Of a stretch of 64,000 bases of DNA, positions 49,780 to 60,073 are shown one piece after another. A model generated the notes under the pieces. The model saw only the letters and a program-made list of their open reading frames with translations, was not told the origin of the DNA and did not search any database. A program made the position numbers and the translations under genes. The stretch is from Rugalucina vietnamica (Eukaryota; Mollusca; Bivalvia; Lucinida; Lucinidae), in the NCBI GenBank assembly GCA_964017185.1, contig OZ024876.1:14137726-14201725 (forward strand). Direction: 5' to 3'. Every line of letters starts with the position of its first letter. Position 1 is the first letter of the stretch.

Positions 49780-49944
49780 TTAAAGACAACGCAGCCTAGA
49801 GAATCGATTTACTGATACCGGAGCCGCGTGCACGATCGACGACGGCGGACACTGAGAGTGACTCAACTGCTCAGCGGATCCGGATCAACACCTTTGTTTT
49901 CACTACACTATATAGCACAATAGTAGTGAACAGACAGGCATTTC

Positions 49945-50093
49945 CATGTGCTAGCCTTATTGTAGTGCTGAGTGCCAACCAAGGAAGCCACTGGCACCAT
50001 TTTAAAGTCTTCTGTATGACCCGACCCGGGATCGAACCCACGACCTCCGGTTCCGAAGCAGACGATTTAACCACCATTACGCTAACAAGACCG
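49945..50093 (-). mobile_element. Second tRNA-derived SINE type
   Basis: On the minus strand the head reads TAGCGTAATGGTGGTTAAAT (A box) and GTGGGTTCGATCCC (B box). A short body follows with GCCAGTGGCTTCCTTGGTTG and CACTCAGCACTACAATAAGG. Its body differs from the SINEs at 8866 and 42900. It lies in the tail of unit-B copy 5. Confidence 0.75.
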
Positions 50094-50139
50094 ATCTATA
50101 TCCATCTGTGAAGATTGGTTTGTGTAATTTTTTGCTAAA

Positions 50140-50441
50140 AACACTGAATGACCCATCTTTCAGATAATTTGTTTCTTTGAATTTGGGCTTAACGTTTCAG
50201 TCAACAGCTATGGTCATATCGGGACGTTGCCTCCGACTTTCACCCAAAATGAGGATGTCATGGCATCCAACAAGTGTGTCAAATATATAACCATATAACT
50301 AAGCCACAAAGGCTTATATGCATGGATGATTTGACTTGAACCATTTTTTTCTGGACAGGATCAGACCAGAGCGGTAAACCAGTTATCAGATGGTCATTCA
50401 GTATTGCATTAGCGTTGCCTGGAGGCTCAAGCCGCCGATCT

Positions 50442-50474
<33 letters not shown>

Positions 50475-50610
50475 CAAAAAAGTGGATTTCCTCATTTTTG
50501 AAAATGAATAACTTAAAAAGAAAAAAAAGAAAGAGAGAGCGAGAGAGAGAGAGTCCCCATATTTTTTTCTTTACTTGTAGCTTTCCATTTATATTCCAAG
50601 TGTATAATTA
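50140..50610. other. Unassigned stretch with poly-T and GA tract
   Basis: Holds a run of about 33 T at 50442-50474 and a GA-rich tract at about 50528-50552. No gene. The outer part of the following foldback element may begin near 50553 (TCCCCAT), which has a weak inverse near 53967. Confidence 0.5.
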
Positions 50611-53600
50611 CCCAGGGAGCCAAAAGTCTCTATCTCGCAAAAAAAAGGCTGGAGGTGACATCTCCTGCTATAGTTGTTTTGAATGTTTTTTTGGATAGCT
50701 CTGACCTTCCAAAAGAAGGTCTAAGAGGACTGCTCTGGAAATTTTTTTGGCGTGATGCTTTAATCAGACGGTATATAGACGTACTATTTGTTATATACAG
50801 CTGAAATGCAGTACACACATAGATTACGAACAGTCATATGTATATGTTTCTTCAATATCATATACTATCCTGATGTCATTTTATCTTGTCTGATTGCAGC
50901 TGAGTATGTCTTAGCCATGTATAAAGCTGTAAATGTGCCATTTGGGTATACTATGAGCCATCTTAAGGCATTGAATTACCCCACCCACTTAATGTATATG
51001 TAAAAATCTATGTGCAATTATGAGAATCAATATATTTTTTATCAGTACATTTTTATCAATAAATGGTGATGTAATCATTATTTTTATGACGATTATTATT
51101 GCTTTTATTCCTTTTTTGCATATTCATGAATTTTTTTTTAAAAAAAAATAAAATGAATAAACAGAAACAAATTAAAAATCAATTATCTTATAAAAACTAA
51201 TTTCAGGTCTAAACTATCATTGTGGCTCATTGTTATTGTACCAATAGTACTATTTGACAAATTTGTTGATGTCATGGGCCTAAATAAAAATTATTATTTG
51301 CATTTTCATGAATAATAATGAAATGATGAAAATCAAGATTTACAAAGGGAAAATCTATTACCATTAATTTTGAAGTGTTTGGGATGGGCTATCTTTAGGA
51401 CGTACCCTGCACGCTTAGAACAAATGCTCATGGGTGCCAGTTTGGTCAGAGGATCACTTTAATGCCCATTTGTGACATATAAAATCACAGAGTGTACACC
51501 CCCACCCCTAATAAACAGAGGAAGTAATGTGGTACCCCTATATTACCACATGTATCTTGGCTACGGATAGACATAGGGAGCAGAAATAGGTATCAAATGA
51601 TTGTTTTGACAATGTTCTATAACCATGTAATAAGATATAAAAACCAAACTGACTTCCTGGTGTCTGAATACCAATGAGAACTTTATATATTAGAAAAAAT
51701 CACATAAAATGGATTATACTAGCACAATTGATTATTTCTCAGCAGTCAAAAGTTCTAGAGAGCTTAAATTGGTATCAAATGATTGCTATGACAATGTTCT
51801 ATAACCATGTAATAAGATATATAAACAAGCTGGCTGACATAATACTCAAGTATTAAAGAGAACTTCAGATATTGGAGAAAAATAAGAGATAAATGAAGAA
51901 GGTATACCAACAACATTGCTGATATCTCAGCATCCAAAAATTCTAGAGATCTGAAATTTATATCAAATGATTGTTATGCTAATGTTCTTTAATAATGTGA
52001 TAAAATACAAACATAATTTGACTTTCTTGGTGTTCAGTTATTGATGAGAACTTTCAGTATAAGAGAAAAATCACAGAACAATGGAGGGGGTATACCTGCA
52101 GAAATAGTTATTGCTCAGCAACCAAAAGCCAAAGAGAGCTGAAATTGGTAACAAATAATTGCTATGACAACCACAAAATATGATACATAAATAATCAGCC
52201 TTTCGTGCTGTTCGAGTAGTGATGAAAATTTAAAATATTAGAGAAAAATCACAAAAATGGAGGGAGTATACCTACGGAAATGTTTATATCTCAGCAACCA
52301 AAAGCCAAAGAGAGCACAAATTGGTATCAAAAGATAACTATGACTATATTCTATAACCATGTATTAAGATACATAAATAAGCTGAATTCCTTGTTGCTTC
52401 AATATTTAAGAAAACTTAAGATATAAGAGAAAAATCATTGGAATTCTAAGGGGGTATACAAATAAAATTGAAAATATCTTAGTGACCAAGAGCTCTAGAG
52501 AGTTGAAATTGGTTTCAAATGATTGCTATAATAATGTTCTATAATCATCTGATAAGACACATAAATAATACTGCTATCTTGTTGTTGGAATATTGATGAG
52601 AACTTTAAATATTTGATAAAAAATAAAAAAAAATAGAGGGGGTATACGAATGGAAACGTATATATCTCAGCAACCAAAAGCCATAGAGATCTGAAATTGG
52701 TATCAAATAATTGCTATGACAATGTTCTACAACCATACAATACGATACATAAACAAGCTGACTTTTTTGTTGCTCAAATATTTAAGAAAACTTAAGATAT
52801 AAGAGAAAAATCACTGACAAACGAAGTGGGTATACCATTAAAACTACTAATATCTCAGTGACCAAATGCTCCAGAGGGCTGAAATTGGTATCAAATGATT
52901 CCTTGGATAATGTTAAATATCCATGTGCTAAGACACACAAACAATCTGACTTACTTGTTTTTCAAATATTGATAACACTTTAAATATTAGAGAAATATCA
53001 CAGAACCGTGGAGGGGGTATACCAAAGAAAAACATTATAACTCGGCAACCAAATGTCCTAGAGAGCTGAAATTGGCATCAAATAACTGCCATGATAATGT
53101 TCCATAATCAAATGATAAAATAAATGAATATGATAGCCATCTTGTTGTTCAAATATTGATATTAACTTAAAATATTAGATACAAATCACAGAAATATAGA
53201 GGGGGTATACCAACGGAAACGTTTATATCTCAGCAACCAAAATCCCTAGAGAGCTGGAATTGGTATCAAATGATTGATATGACAATAATGAATAACTAAC
53301 TTGATACAATGGTAGTATTTCATAGCTACTTGCTTAAATGTACGCATGATCCAGCCTATGGAACAATGAGAACTTACATCTGTCATTTTATAGGAAACGG
53401 TAATCTGACCATTGACTTGGTCATGATGTAAATTTATAAAGAAACTGAATGACTAAAATAAACTCAAATACATGTATAATGTTTATAAGCACATCACATA
53501 TTCATTTGATCTTCAACATATTGCGAATCAATATGCATTTATTTAAATTTCATGATCCATATTATTATGTAAGTGGGTGGGGTAATTCAACATCATAAAT

Positions 53601-53931
53601 ACTAAAACAACAGCTGCAAAAGTATGAATTAAACAATATAATAAGATTACTTCGTAATCTATGATTCCTAGCATTGCTCTAGACTAGAAAATTAAGCAGT
53701 TTATGATCTGAAGCACAAAGGATATGTTCATATATCTTGAAAATGTTTGAATACGTAGGCAGCTCAAATAGCAAAAAACAATGTGTAATTTAACCATCGT
53801 GCCAAAAAAATTTCGTAATCAGTCCACCCAGGCCTTCAATAGATTGGCAAAGCCTAACTAAAATTGTATTCAAACCAACTATAGCAGGTGATGTCACCTC
53901 CTCTCCCCAAAACGGGGCTTGGCTCCCTGGG
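50611..53931. mobile_element. 3.3-kb foldback element with satellite core
   Basis: Long inverted arms enclose a tandem array. The left arm is about 50611-50990 and the right about 53568-53931. Matching words include CCCAGGGAGCCAA at the ends, GGAGGTGACATC, CTGCTATAGTTG, AAATTTTTTTGGC, CATAGATTACGAA and GAATTACCCCACCCACTTA at the inner edge. No open frame of note lies between, and no target duplication is clear at CCCAGGG. Confidence 0.85.
51550..53330. repeat. Ten tandem units of about 187 bp
   Basis: The word GGTATCAAATGATTG (or a 1-4 base variant) occurs at about 51591, 51771, 51958, 52146, 52323, 52511, 52700, 52887, 53073 and 53262, so steps are 177-189 bp. Each unit also carries ATCTCAGCAACCAAA, CATAACCATG-like, AGAGAAAAATCACA and GAGGGGGTATAC words. 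Divergence between units is moderate, so the array is not freshly amplified. Confidence 0.92.
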
Positions 53932-54772
53932 CATTTTAAAAGACTGATATCTATTGACAGACGTTAATGGGGAAACTGTCTTCATATTAAAAAGTTTGCA
54001 GCAGTCGAATAAATATTAAAATTGCTTACAAATATAGGAAATGAACGGGGAAAAATTCACAATATCAGCTCTGTAATGATTGTTTTCCAAGAAATTCAAC
54101 AATTTGATAAATGTAGAAAAAAAAAAAAAACACTACTGAAATTTCGTTTTCTCTATGGAAAAGTTGTACATGTAGGTAAATTGAACAAAACGATAGTGAG
54201 GGATAATACCAGACAGCGACTACTACTGCGAGTTCTCCGTGTTAACTGCACAAAATAGGAAAAAAAAAACAATAATTTTTAGAATGAGGCTCAGGTGCTT
54301 TCTCAGCGTCTATCAGACAAAATCAGCGATTGTAAAGCTTGATCTCAGATATTACAATCAGAAGGATCAAACAATTTCCGAGCGAAATAACTAACATACC
54401 CACTGCTGGTAAAAGTATTGAACAACATGTTAGAGGATAAAAAGCACAGTAGGTAACCTTTCAACATTAATACAACAACTTGTCTAAGAAACATTCAACC
54501 CACCTGTATTTCACTATAATATAACCATCGTGTTTAAGACCGCGTTCATAAAAAAATGGAAAGTTTCACGTTCGCTCTACATATTACTTTCCGAAATATA
54601 CATGTAGGTTGAGGACATGCGTAAGAATAACATCGCAGATTCTCATCAAAGCGCTCATGAATTTTAGCCAATTAATGATATCAAGCGACAAGAACATAAC
54701 GCTATATAGAATATTTTCATTAATTTACTGATTGTGCATGAAGTGTTTAAAAACACTGAATAGAGGAGCATA
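53932..54772. other. Scrambled remnants of unit B
   Basis: Short blocks resemble unit B: GTCGAATAAATATTAAAATTGC at 54005 resembles 17470, and AAAAAGCACAGTAGGTAACC at about 54438 resembles 16066. No gene is recognised. Confidence 0.4.
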
Positions 54773-55045
54773 CATCAGGAAAACATGTCCGTGTAATGAA
54801 TACCACCTTATACCCCACTTTTATATAGCAAAACTGGGGTATGCAGGGGTATACCTATTTTTCTTTTTTTTTGCTCCTAAACATAGATTGTGGGTACTCT
54901 TTAGAACCGCCTCAGCTTCTAACGTGTACCCACGATCTATGTTTTGCGCAAAACTGAGAAAAATATAAAAAAAAATCCAATGAATTTTTTAATTTTTACA
55001 GCTGAACAAAATCTCCATATATTGCACGGGCATGCTTTCGTAATA
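54773..55045. mobile_element. Hairpin MITE (CATCAGGAAAAC ends), copy 4
   Basis: Full-length member whose hairpin tip is deleted (GAACCGCCTCAGCTTCTAAC in place of the long GC-rich tip). Confidence 0.85.
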
Positions 55046-55277
55046 ACATCAGTAACAACGGCACGGGCTTCTGGGCGCGATGTTTGTTTTCCCTCTTGCT
55101 TAACAGAGATTTGATCATGACGAGGCATGTGTTCAGACTGCATTTGATTTGAATAATGCAATCAGTAACCATATGTTTGACGGATAAGCCACCTGGTGAA
55201 CCAACTTGCTTTGATGTATAGCAAATTGCCAATATTATGAAGCACATTAGTCTTGTTTATTTTTCTCATTCCTACAG

Positions 55278-55470
55278 TCGCTCATTATGGAATCGTTATG
55301 CAGAAGGTGCACCACATGTTAACAACTACAAAATAATTGTGCGTCATGGTCTTGAAGAGGTAGTAGAAGTCGACGAATATGAAGGGGTTAAAATGCATGA
55401 AGCAGGAGATTCTGATGTTGTCAAAGAAGCCGAGGCATCAGGAAAACATGCCTATGAGATGTATACTTAG
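55278..55470 (+). CDS. Putative terminal exon, unknown protein
   Basis: A good acceptor (TTTTTCTCATTCCTACAG, ending 55277) is followed by a frame of 63 codons and TAG: RSLWNRYAEGAPHVNNYKII, then an acidic stretch VVEVDEYEGVKMHEAG and a final HAYEMYT. Base composition is less AT-rich than its surroundings and codon use looks coding. The exon starts one base before a full codon. I do not recognise the family; the acidic, Tyr-containing tail could be a cytoplasmic tail. No upstream exon is evident within the window, because the upstream kilobases are mobile elements. It could be an orphaned exon of a broken gene. Confidence 0.4.
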
Positions 55471-55995
55471 AAGTATGACATTCTATTTTCATCTTCCATC
55501 TAGGACCAATGACCTGACCCTCAATTTCCGCGATCAAGTCCTAGATTGAGTATATAAGTCAGCTCTGTGTACTGCTTTATGAAACAAATTTGTCATTCTA
55601 GTAGAGGTCAAAAATCTCTGTATATTGGATTGACATGTATTCGTAATGGAAGCTGCACTTTAAATATTTTGACCACGGAAGGTGTCCATTTGCACAATGT
55701 ACCAGCCTCGTACCGATCGAACCGCCGGTAACATGAATGGTCTAAAATAAAAAAAAGAGTAAAAACATGTAGCAATGAGTATTAAAGTATTAAAACTACA
55801 GCATATATTATACGAAACATGACCTTGACCTATGATACACCAATATCAAGAAAATCACATATGTATTTGAATGGAGGAACCCCGTTAAAAGTGTTCAAAA
55901 TTAATTCGTATCAGTGTTTTATATGTCCCTTTAGTACAGAACGAGAATTTAAACTTTTTCTGTGCACAGTTTCAGACTACCCTCGCGATTTTTAA

Positions 55996-56205
55996 CTCAT
56001 ATAAGCATGGCGTGCTTTGTATGGGACATAAGCAAAAGGGCAATATAGCCCAAAATAATCCGTCGCAATACGCGGCATCCATTGTGGGGCTTTTCTGTTT
56101 GCACAGGTAATTTTCTTCGAACAATGACATAAAATTAAAAGTCACGCCTTACAGCCCTAAAATGAAATTGGGCACACCAAATTGATAATGATGGGCAAAT
56201 CCAAA
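55996..56205. mobile_element. TTAA-flanked (piggyBac-like) MITE, decayed copy 3
   Basis: TTAA at 55992-55995, then CTCATATAAGCATGGCGTGC. The central hairpin is diverged (AGCCCAAAATAATCCG / CATTGTGGGGCT) and the right end has lost a clear TTAA. Confidence 0.7.
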
Positions 56206-56397
56206 AACATATTAGTGATTGTTTTGGCACGTGCCTATGATAAAAATGTGATATTGGAAGATTATTTACAGCACATTCTGCAACACAGGTGTTTGGATTT
56301 CAGGTGTGCTATGTTATAATGAGCCGAGTCGTGAGAAAACCAACAATGTGGTTTCCGAGCAGGTCCAACACAAACTGAGCTGTACAAGCACAGAAAA

Positions 56398-57731
56398 AGG
56401 TACAAGTAGGCAAAGATCAGGTAAAAGCGCAATCAGAAAAAGATTCCCACTCCAAAAACCGAGGTGGGAAAAAACCAAACTAACAATCAGGTGCTTATAC
56501 CATGAAACATATCGTAAGACGAATGAGCAGCTATTTTCCCAATAGGTGGCCACTCAGTTACCTTAACATAACTTAACATATGAAAACATACATAAGGCGC
56601 CAACAGCACAAAAAAAAAATTTAAACACCAAGACATATAAGAGCTGTCGCAGGACAGCGTAGCTCGCCTGACTTAAGCTTTGTCACTAAATCTATTAATT
56701 CTACGACCAAAGACATTGACCTCATTGTCACTCAGGTGGGTCACTCAGGTGGGTTGTGATGGTACAGCATAAAACTTCAGACCAATATCTACCAACATGC
56801 TAAGTTCAACTTGATCCATCTACATATTTGATATAGACTTATAACCTAAAATCTAAGTCTGTGACCTTGACCACAGGTGAGTCAAGATGCTACAGCATAA
56901 TAAAAGAATAATATCTAACAGCAAAGTATCAACTAGATCCATCCATCTGTTCCAGCAATATACAGTTCAAAACACTTTTAGCAAAAGCTTTAACATAAAA
57001 TTTCAAAGTCTGTGACCTTGAACTCAAGGTCACCCAGGTGGGTCATGATGGTACAGCATAAAACTTCAGACCAATATCTACCAACATGCAAAGTATCAAC
57101 TTGATCCCTCTACATATTCAAGAGATATAGACTTATAAAAACTTTAACCAAAAACTCTAACACAAAATTTCTAAGTCCGCAACCTTGACCTCAAGGTCAC
57201 CCAGGTGGGTCATGATGGTAGATATTGGCCATCATTATGGTACAGCATAAAACTTCAGACCAATATCTACCAAGATGCAAAGTATCAACTTGATCCCTCT
57301 ACATAATTCAAGAGATATAGACTTATAAAAACTTTAACCAAAAACTCTAACACAAAATTTCTAAGTCCGCAACCTTGACCTCAAGGTCACCCAGGTGGGT
57401 CATGATGGTACAGCATAAAACTTCAGACCAATATCTACCAACATGCAAAGTATCAACTTGATCCCTCTACATATTCAAGAGATATAGACTTAAAAAAACT
57501 TTAACCAAAAACTCTAACACAAAATTTCTAAGTCCGTGACCTTGACCTCAAGGTCACCCAGGTGGGTCATGATGGTACAGCACAAAACTTCAGACCAATA
57601 TCTACCAACATGCAAAGTATCAACTTGATCCATCAACAACTTCAAGAGATATAGACTCATAAAAACTTTAACCAAAAACTTTAACATTTTGAGCAACGCC
57701 GACGCCGACGCCGACGCTAACGCTAACGCTA

Positions 57732-57762
<31 letters not shown>

Positions 57763-58003
57763 GGTGACTGCAATAGCTCTTCCTGTACTTTCGTACAGGC
57801 GAGCTAAAAACAAAAAGAACCACCACAGAAGTATCGACTTGGAACGATCAGTAACATTAAATTACTGGCGGGCTTAAACCGGTTTTACAGGTACCTAACC
57901 TCACCCTCAGCTTCTGCAGTGGTTCATAACATTTAGTTAGTTATTCGGTCCTCGTGGTGAATCTCTAACTAGTCAATGAATCATCAAGAACAAACAAATA
58001 AGA
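56398..58003 (-). mobile_element. Retro-like family R copy, split by a 1.2-kb insertion
   Basis: Pieces 56398-56641 and 57807-58003 join to one family R copy (CACCAAGACATA + AACAAAAAGAACCACC). It ends CAAGAACAAACAAATAA at the MITE junction. Confidence 0.8.
56642..57806. mobile_element. Element with 167-bp tandem units and GCCGAC tract
   Basis: Begins GAGCTGTCGCAGGACAGCG and ends ...CCTGTACTTTCGTACAGGCGAGCT; AGCTCGCCTG near each end is inverted. The inside has about five units of about 167 bp, each with CACCCAGGTGGGTCATGATGG (57031, 57198, 57388, 57555; one step of 190 reflects a 22-bp insert). Near the right end lies a (GCCGAC)/(GCTAAC) hexamer tract, 57697-57762. Similar non-autonomous elements are common in bivalves, from memory. 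Confidence 0.8.
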
Positions 58004-58239
58004 TGGTTAGAGGCTTGAAATTATGGATTTAGAAAGTAGAGGAATTGTACTATCCGTGTAGCGAAAACAAAGGCGACTGCGAAGCTGATCTGCGCCTTTG
58101 TTTTCGCAAATGCAAATTGTTGGTTTTCTGATGACGCGGCTCATTTCTTACATGCAAACTGAATTTATGTTCGTAAGCAGTAATAGACAAAACAGACTTC
58201 GAGATTACATGTATTATTTTTTTCATGTTCAAAACAGCC

Positions 58240-58620
58240 AGGTTAATATGTTGATGGGTACATTTTTTTCTTACAAAATCCTACCATGATCACATTTTTT
58301 GATATCGCTTGTAACGCGCTTGGAACGTATTCGAAACGTATAAGACACACGCCCGAGACATGCCGAGCCTCTGGAAAAGTTTTAAGCATGTTTAAAAAGT
58401 TGAGCCCAAACGCGCGTGGAGCGGGCACCGACCTATAGCGACGTATATCAACATACACTAAGCGTGCACGAAGCGTACAAAACGCGCATGTAACGCGTTT
58501 CTAACGTGTCTCCGGCGTGCTCCTTACGTATGTTGAATTTTACGTTTTTGTCAACACACCCGGCGCGCATTTGGCTTATACGCTAATGTGTGACTGCTAT
58601 TTTTATCCAGAGGTTTAAGA
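58240..58620. other. Quasi-repetitive ACGCG-rich stretch
   Basis: Dense variants of AACGCG, CGTATA and GCGTGC on both strands (for example GTAACGCGCTTGGAACGTAT, ATGTAACGCGTTTCTAACGT). This CpG-rich island in AT-rich DNA resembles the self-similar design of the element at 43.8 kb, with no clear termini. No gene. Confidence 0.45.
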
Positions 58621-59376
58621 CGTACGGGTCATTAATCTAAAAATCAGCAGTGTTTACACCCATGGTCTTCCTCATAGGTCTTAACCCTATATGGAAATAC
58701 GGCTCGTCTAAACACTTCTTAAAGACCTATTCCATGTCTATTGAGGGTCATTAGATAAGGGACGGGGCATTAGAAAACCTAATGCCCTGACAATGACTCA
58801 GAATACAGGTAGGGGCCAAAACAGGAAAAATCAATATTGATTGCAGAGGGAGGCAGTTTTATTGCACAGGTCATCAGGTACCATAAAATCAATAAAAAGT
58901 GGAACTCAGGTACTATCATTTAGGGACCTCTTTATGGCGCCCTGCAGAGATGTGATAATCACCTCATTATGACAGTCCATGGATCTAAGGACCATATTGC
59001 ACCATTTGGGGTCATTAACCGAATAAACAGTGGTACCAATTTAACTCCTTCAGAAGTAAGTTTAATGTTTCTCATTGAATAAATGCCATCCGAACCAGAA
59101 ACGTTTTTAAAATAATTGACAATCATACAAGGATATCGTATTTCTATTGGTATTGTATACATGCAAATTTGTACTATATAAAGCATAAATAAAGCAATTT
59201 TGGCTCTGAATAATATTCCGTTTTGCACCGGATAAAATCTCTTAACGTGATTTCTAATTGTCAAGAGAATATAATCATGTGACATATGGTTGTCCAAAAT
59301 GGTGGCTGAACTGATCATTAGATAGTCTATACAGCTTGCGCCGCAGTCATTTAGCTGAGCCTATCTGTAACCTTAA
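58621..59376. other. Unassigned stretch
   Basis: No recognisable gene or repeat. A short inverted pair, GGGGCATTAGAAAACCTAATGCCC, lies at about 58765-58788. A 119-codon minus-strand frame at 58959-59318 has no recognisable motif. Confidence 0.4.
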
Positions 59377-59784
59377 AGTTCTCATTGTAAAAATATCATT
59401 AAAACTGATGTTTTTACAAGCACCTGTACTCAAAACTCGTTCAATCTACGGTATTCTACAGATTGTACGTCACAAAATGTTATTTATCTAATTGAATGTA
59501 AACGTTGCAATAAGCAATACGTTGGTCAAACTAATCAACAAGTTTCCAAACGTATGAATAGCCATAGATTTGACATAAATAATTATGACAGTGAGGGTTA
59601 TGCAAAAAACGTTGCTTTACATTTCAATTCAGATTCTCATTCAATTGCAGATTTCAGTTTCCTTCCTATTGATGTTGTTAATGATGAAATGACTCGCCTA
59701 TGTAAGGAAACTTATTGGATACATAAACTCGAAACAATGTACCCAAAAGGCATGAATTCCAAATTGTTGTACAATGCTGAGTAG
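59377..59784 (+). pseudogene. Penelope-like element fragment: GIY-YIG endonuclease end
   Basis: Open from a TAA at 59374 to TAG at 59782. The 135 residues include NVIYLIECKRCNKQYVGQT (a GIY-YIG nuclease core in its degenerate IYL...YVG form), then RMNSHRFDI, HFNSDSHSI and RLCKETYWIHKLET, which match the C-terminal endonuclease of Penelope-like retroelements. The reverse transcriptase that should precede it is absent: the frame is closed just upstream, so this is a 5'-truncated copy. The nuclease would nick target DNA for priming. The retained frame suggests a fairly young insertion or coincidence. The 3' tail continues to about 60110. Confidence 0.85.
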
Positions 59785-60050
59785 CAGTTAAGTAGCTATT
59801 GTTTGTTCCTATTATTACTTTTTTGTGTAACGATCTTATAGGAATAATTGTATCATTTTCGATCCAATAGTTTTCTCACTATAATACTTCTAATATTCGC
59901 TTAATTGCTACGTTCACATTTACAGGGCTTTTTTATGCCCCTGTCACATTGTATTTTTTCCGCTAGTTTCTCATAACGTATCTGACGTGGCGCGCTGTCA
60001 CACATTTCGTTTTACGGTGCGCGACGTCATATACTTGTTTATTTATATCC

Positions 60051-60073
60051 CTGAAGAAGCCAAGATGGCGAAA
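60051..60073 (+). ncRNA. Hammerhead-like motif in the Penelope-like 3' tail
   Basis: CTGAAGA, then a GCC/GGC stem closed by AAGAT, then GAAAC: the order of the conserved hammerhead core (CUGANGA, stem II, GAAA). Penelope-like elements are known to carry small hammerhead ribozymes. The stem II here is only 3 bp with an extra A, and I cannot identify a cleavage triplet, so self-cleavage is uncertain. Confidence 0.35.

Larger units (their letters stand above)
41736..49900. repeat. Tandem unit B, copy 5 (split)
   Basis: Similarity runs 41736-42321, resumes at 46542 after a 4.2-kb insertion, and continues to about 49870; fragments follow to about 50140. The seam is exact: TGGAACAGGTTATAATATGACGAGG in copy 2 becomes GAACAGGTTTTAAT at 42311 and AATATGACGAGG at 46542. 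It is the most diverged of the five copies. Confidence 0.8.
56321..58142. mobile_element. GAGCC-type MITE, copy 7, split by nested insertions
   Basis: The left half is 56321-56397 (GAGCCGAGTCGTGAGAAAAC... ...TACAAGCACAGAA) and the right half 58004-58142 (GATGGTTAGAGGCTTGAAAT... ...GACGCGGCTC). A family R copy lies between them, and it in turn hosts the 167-bp-unit element. Confidence 0.85.

Noticed and set aside
49990-50093. Stand-alone tRNA gene
   Set aside because: The tRNA-like head lacks a proper acceptor stem pairing that I can see and leads into a SINE-type body.
50390-50698. 102-codon plus-strand frame
   Set aside because: It translates poly-T and GA tracts and the foldback arm; low complexity only.
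51550-53330. CRISPR-like array
   Set aside because: Units are about 187 bp, continuous and diverged, with no short repeat/unique spacer alternation, and the DNA is eukaryotic.
57514-57877. Alanine-rich and Asp-Ala repeat proteins
   Set aside because: They are translations of the GCCGAC hexamer tract in a non-coding element.
58959-59318. 119-codon minus-strand frame next to the Penelope-like fragment
   Set aside because: No recognisable motif, no splice or start context, and it is not the missing reverse transcriptase.
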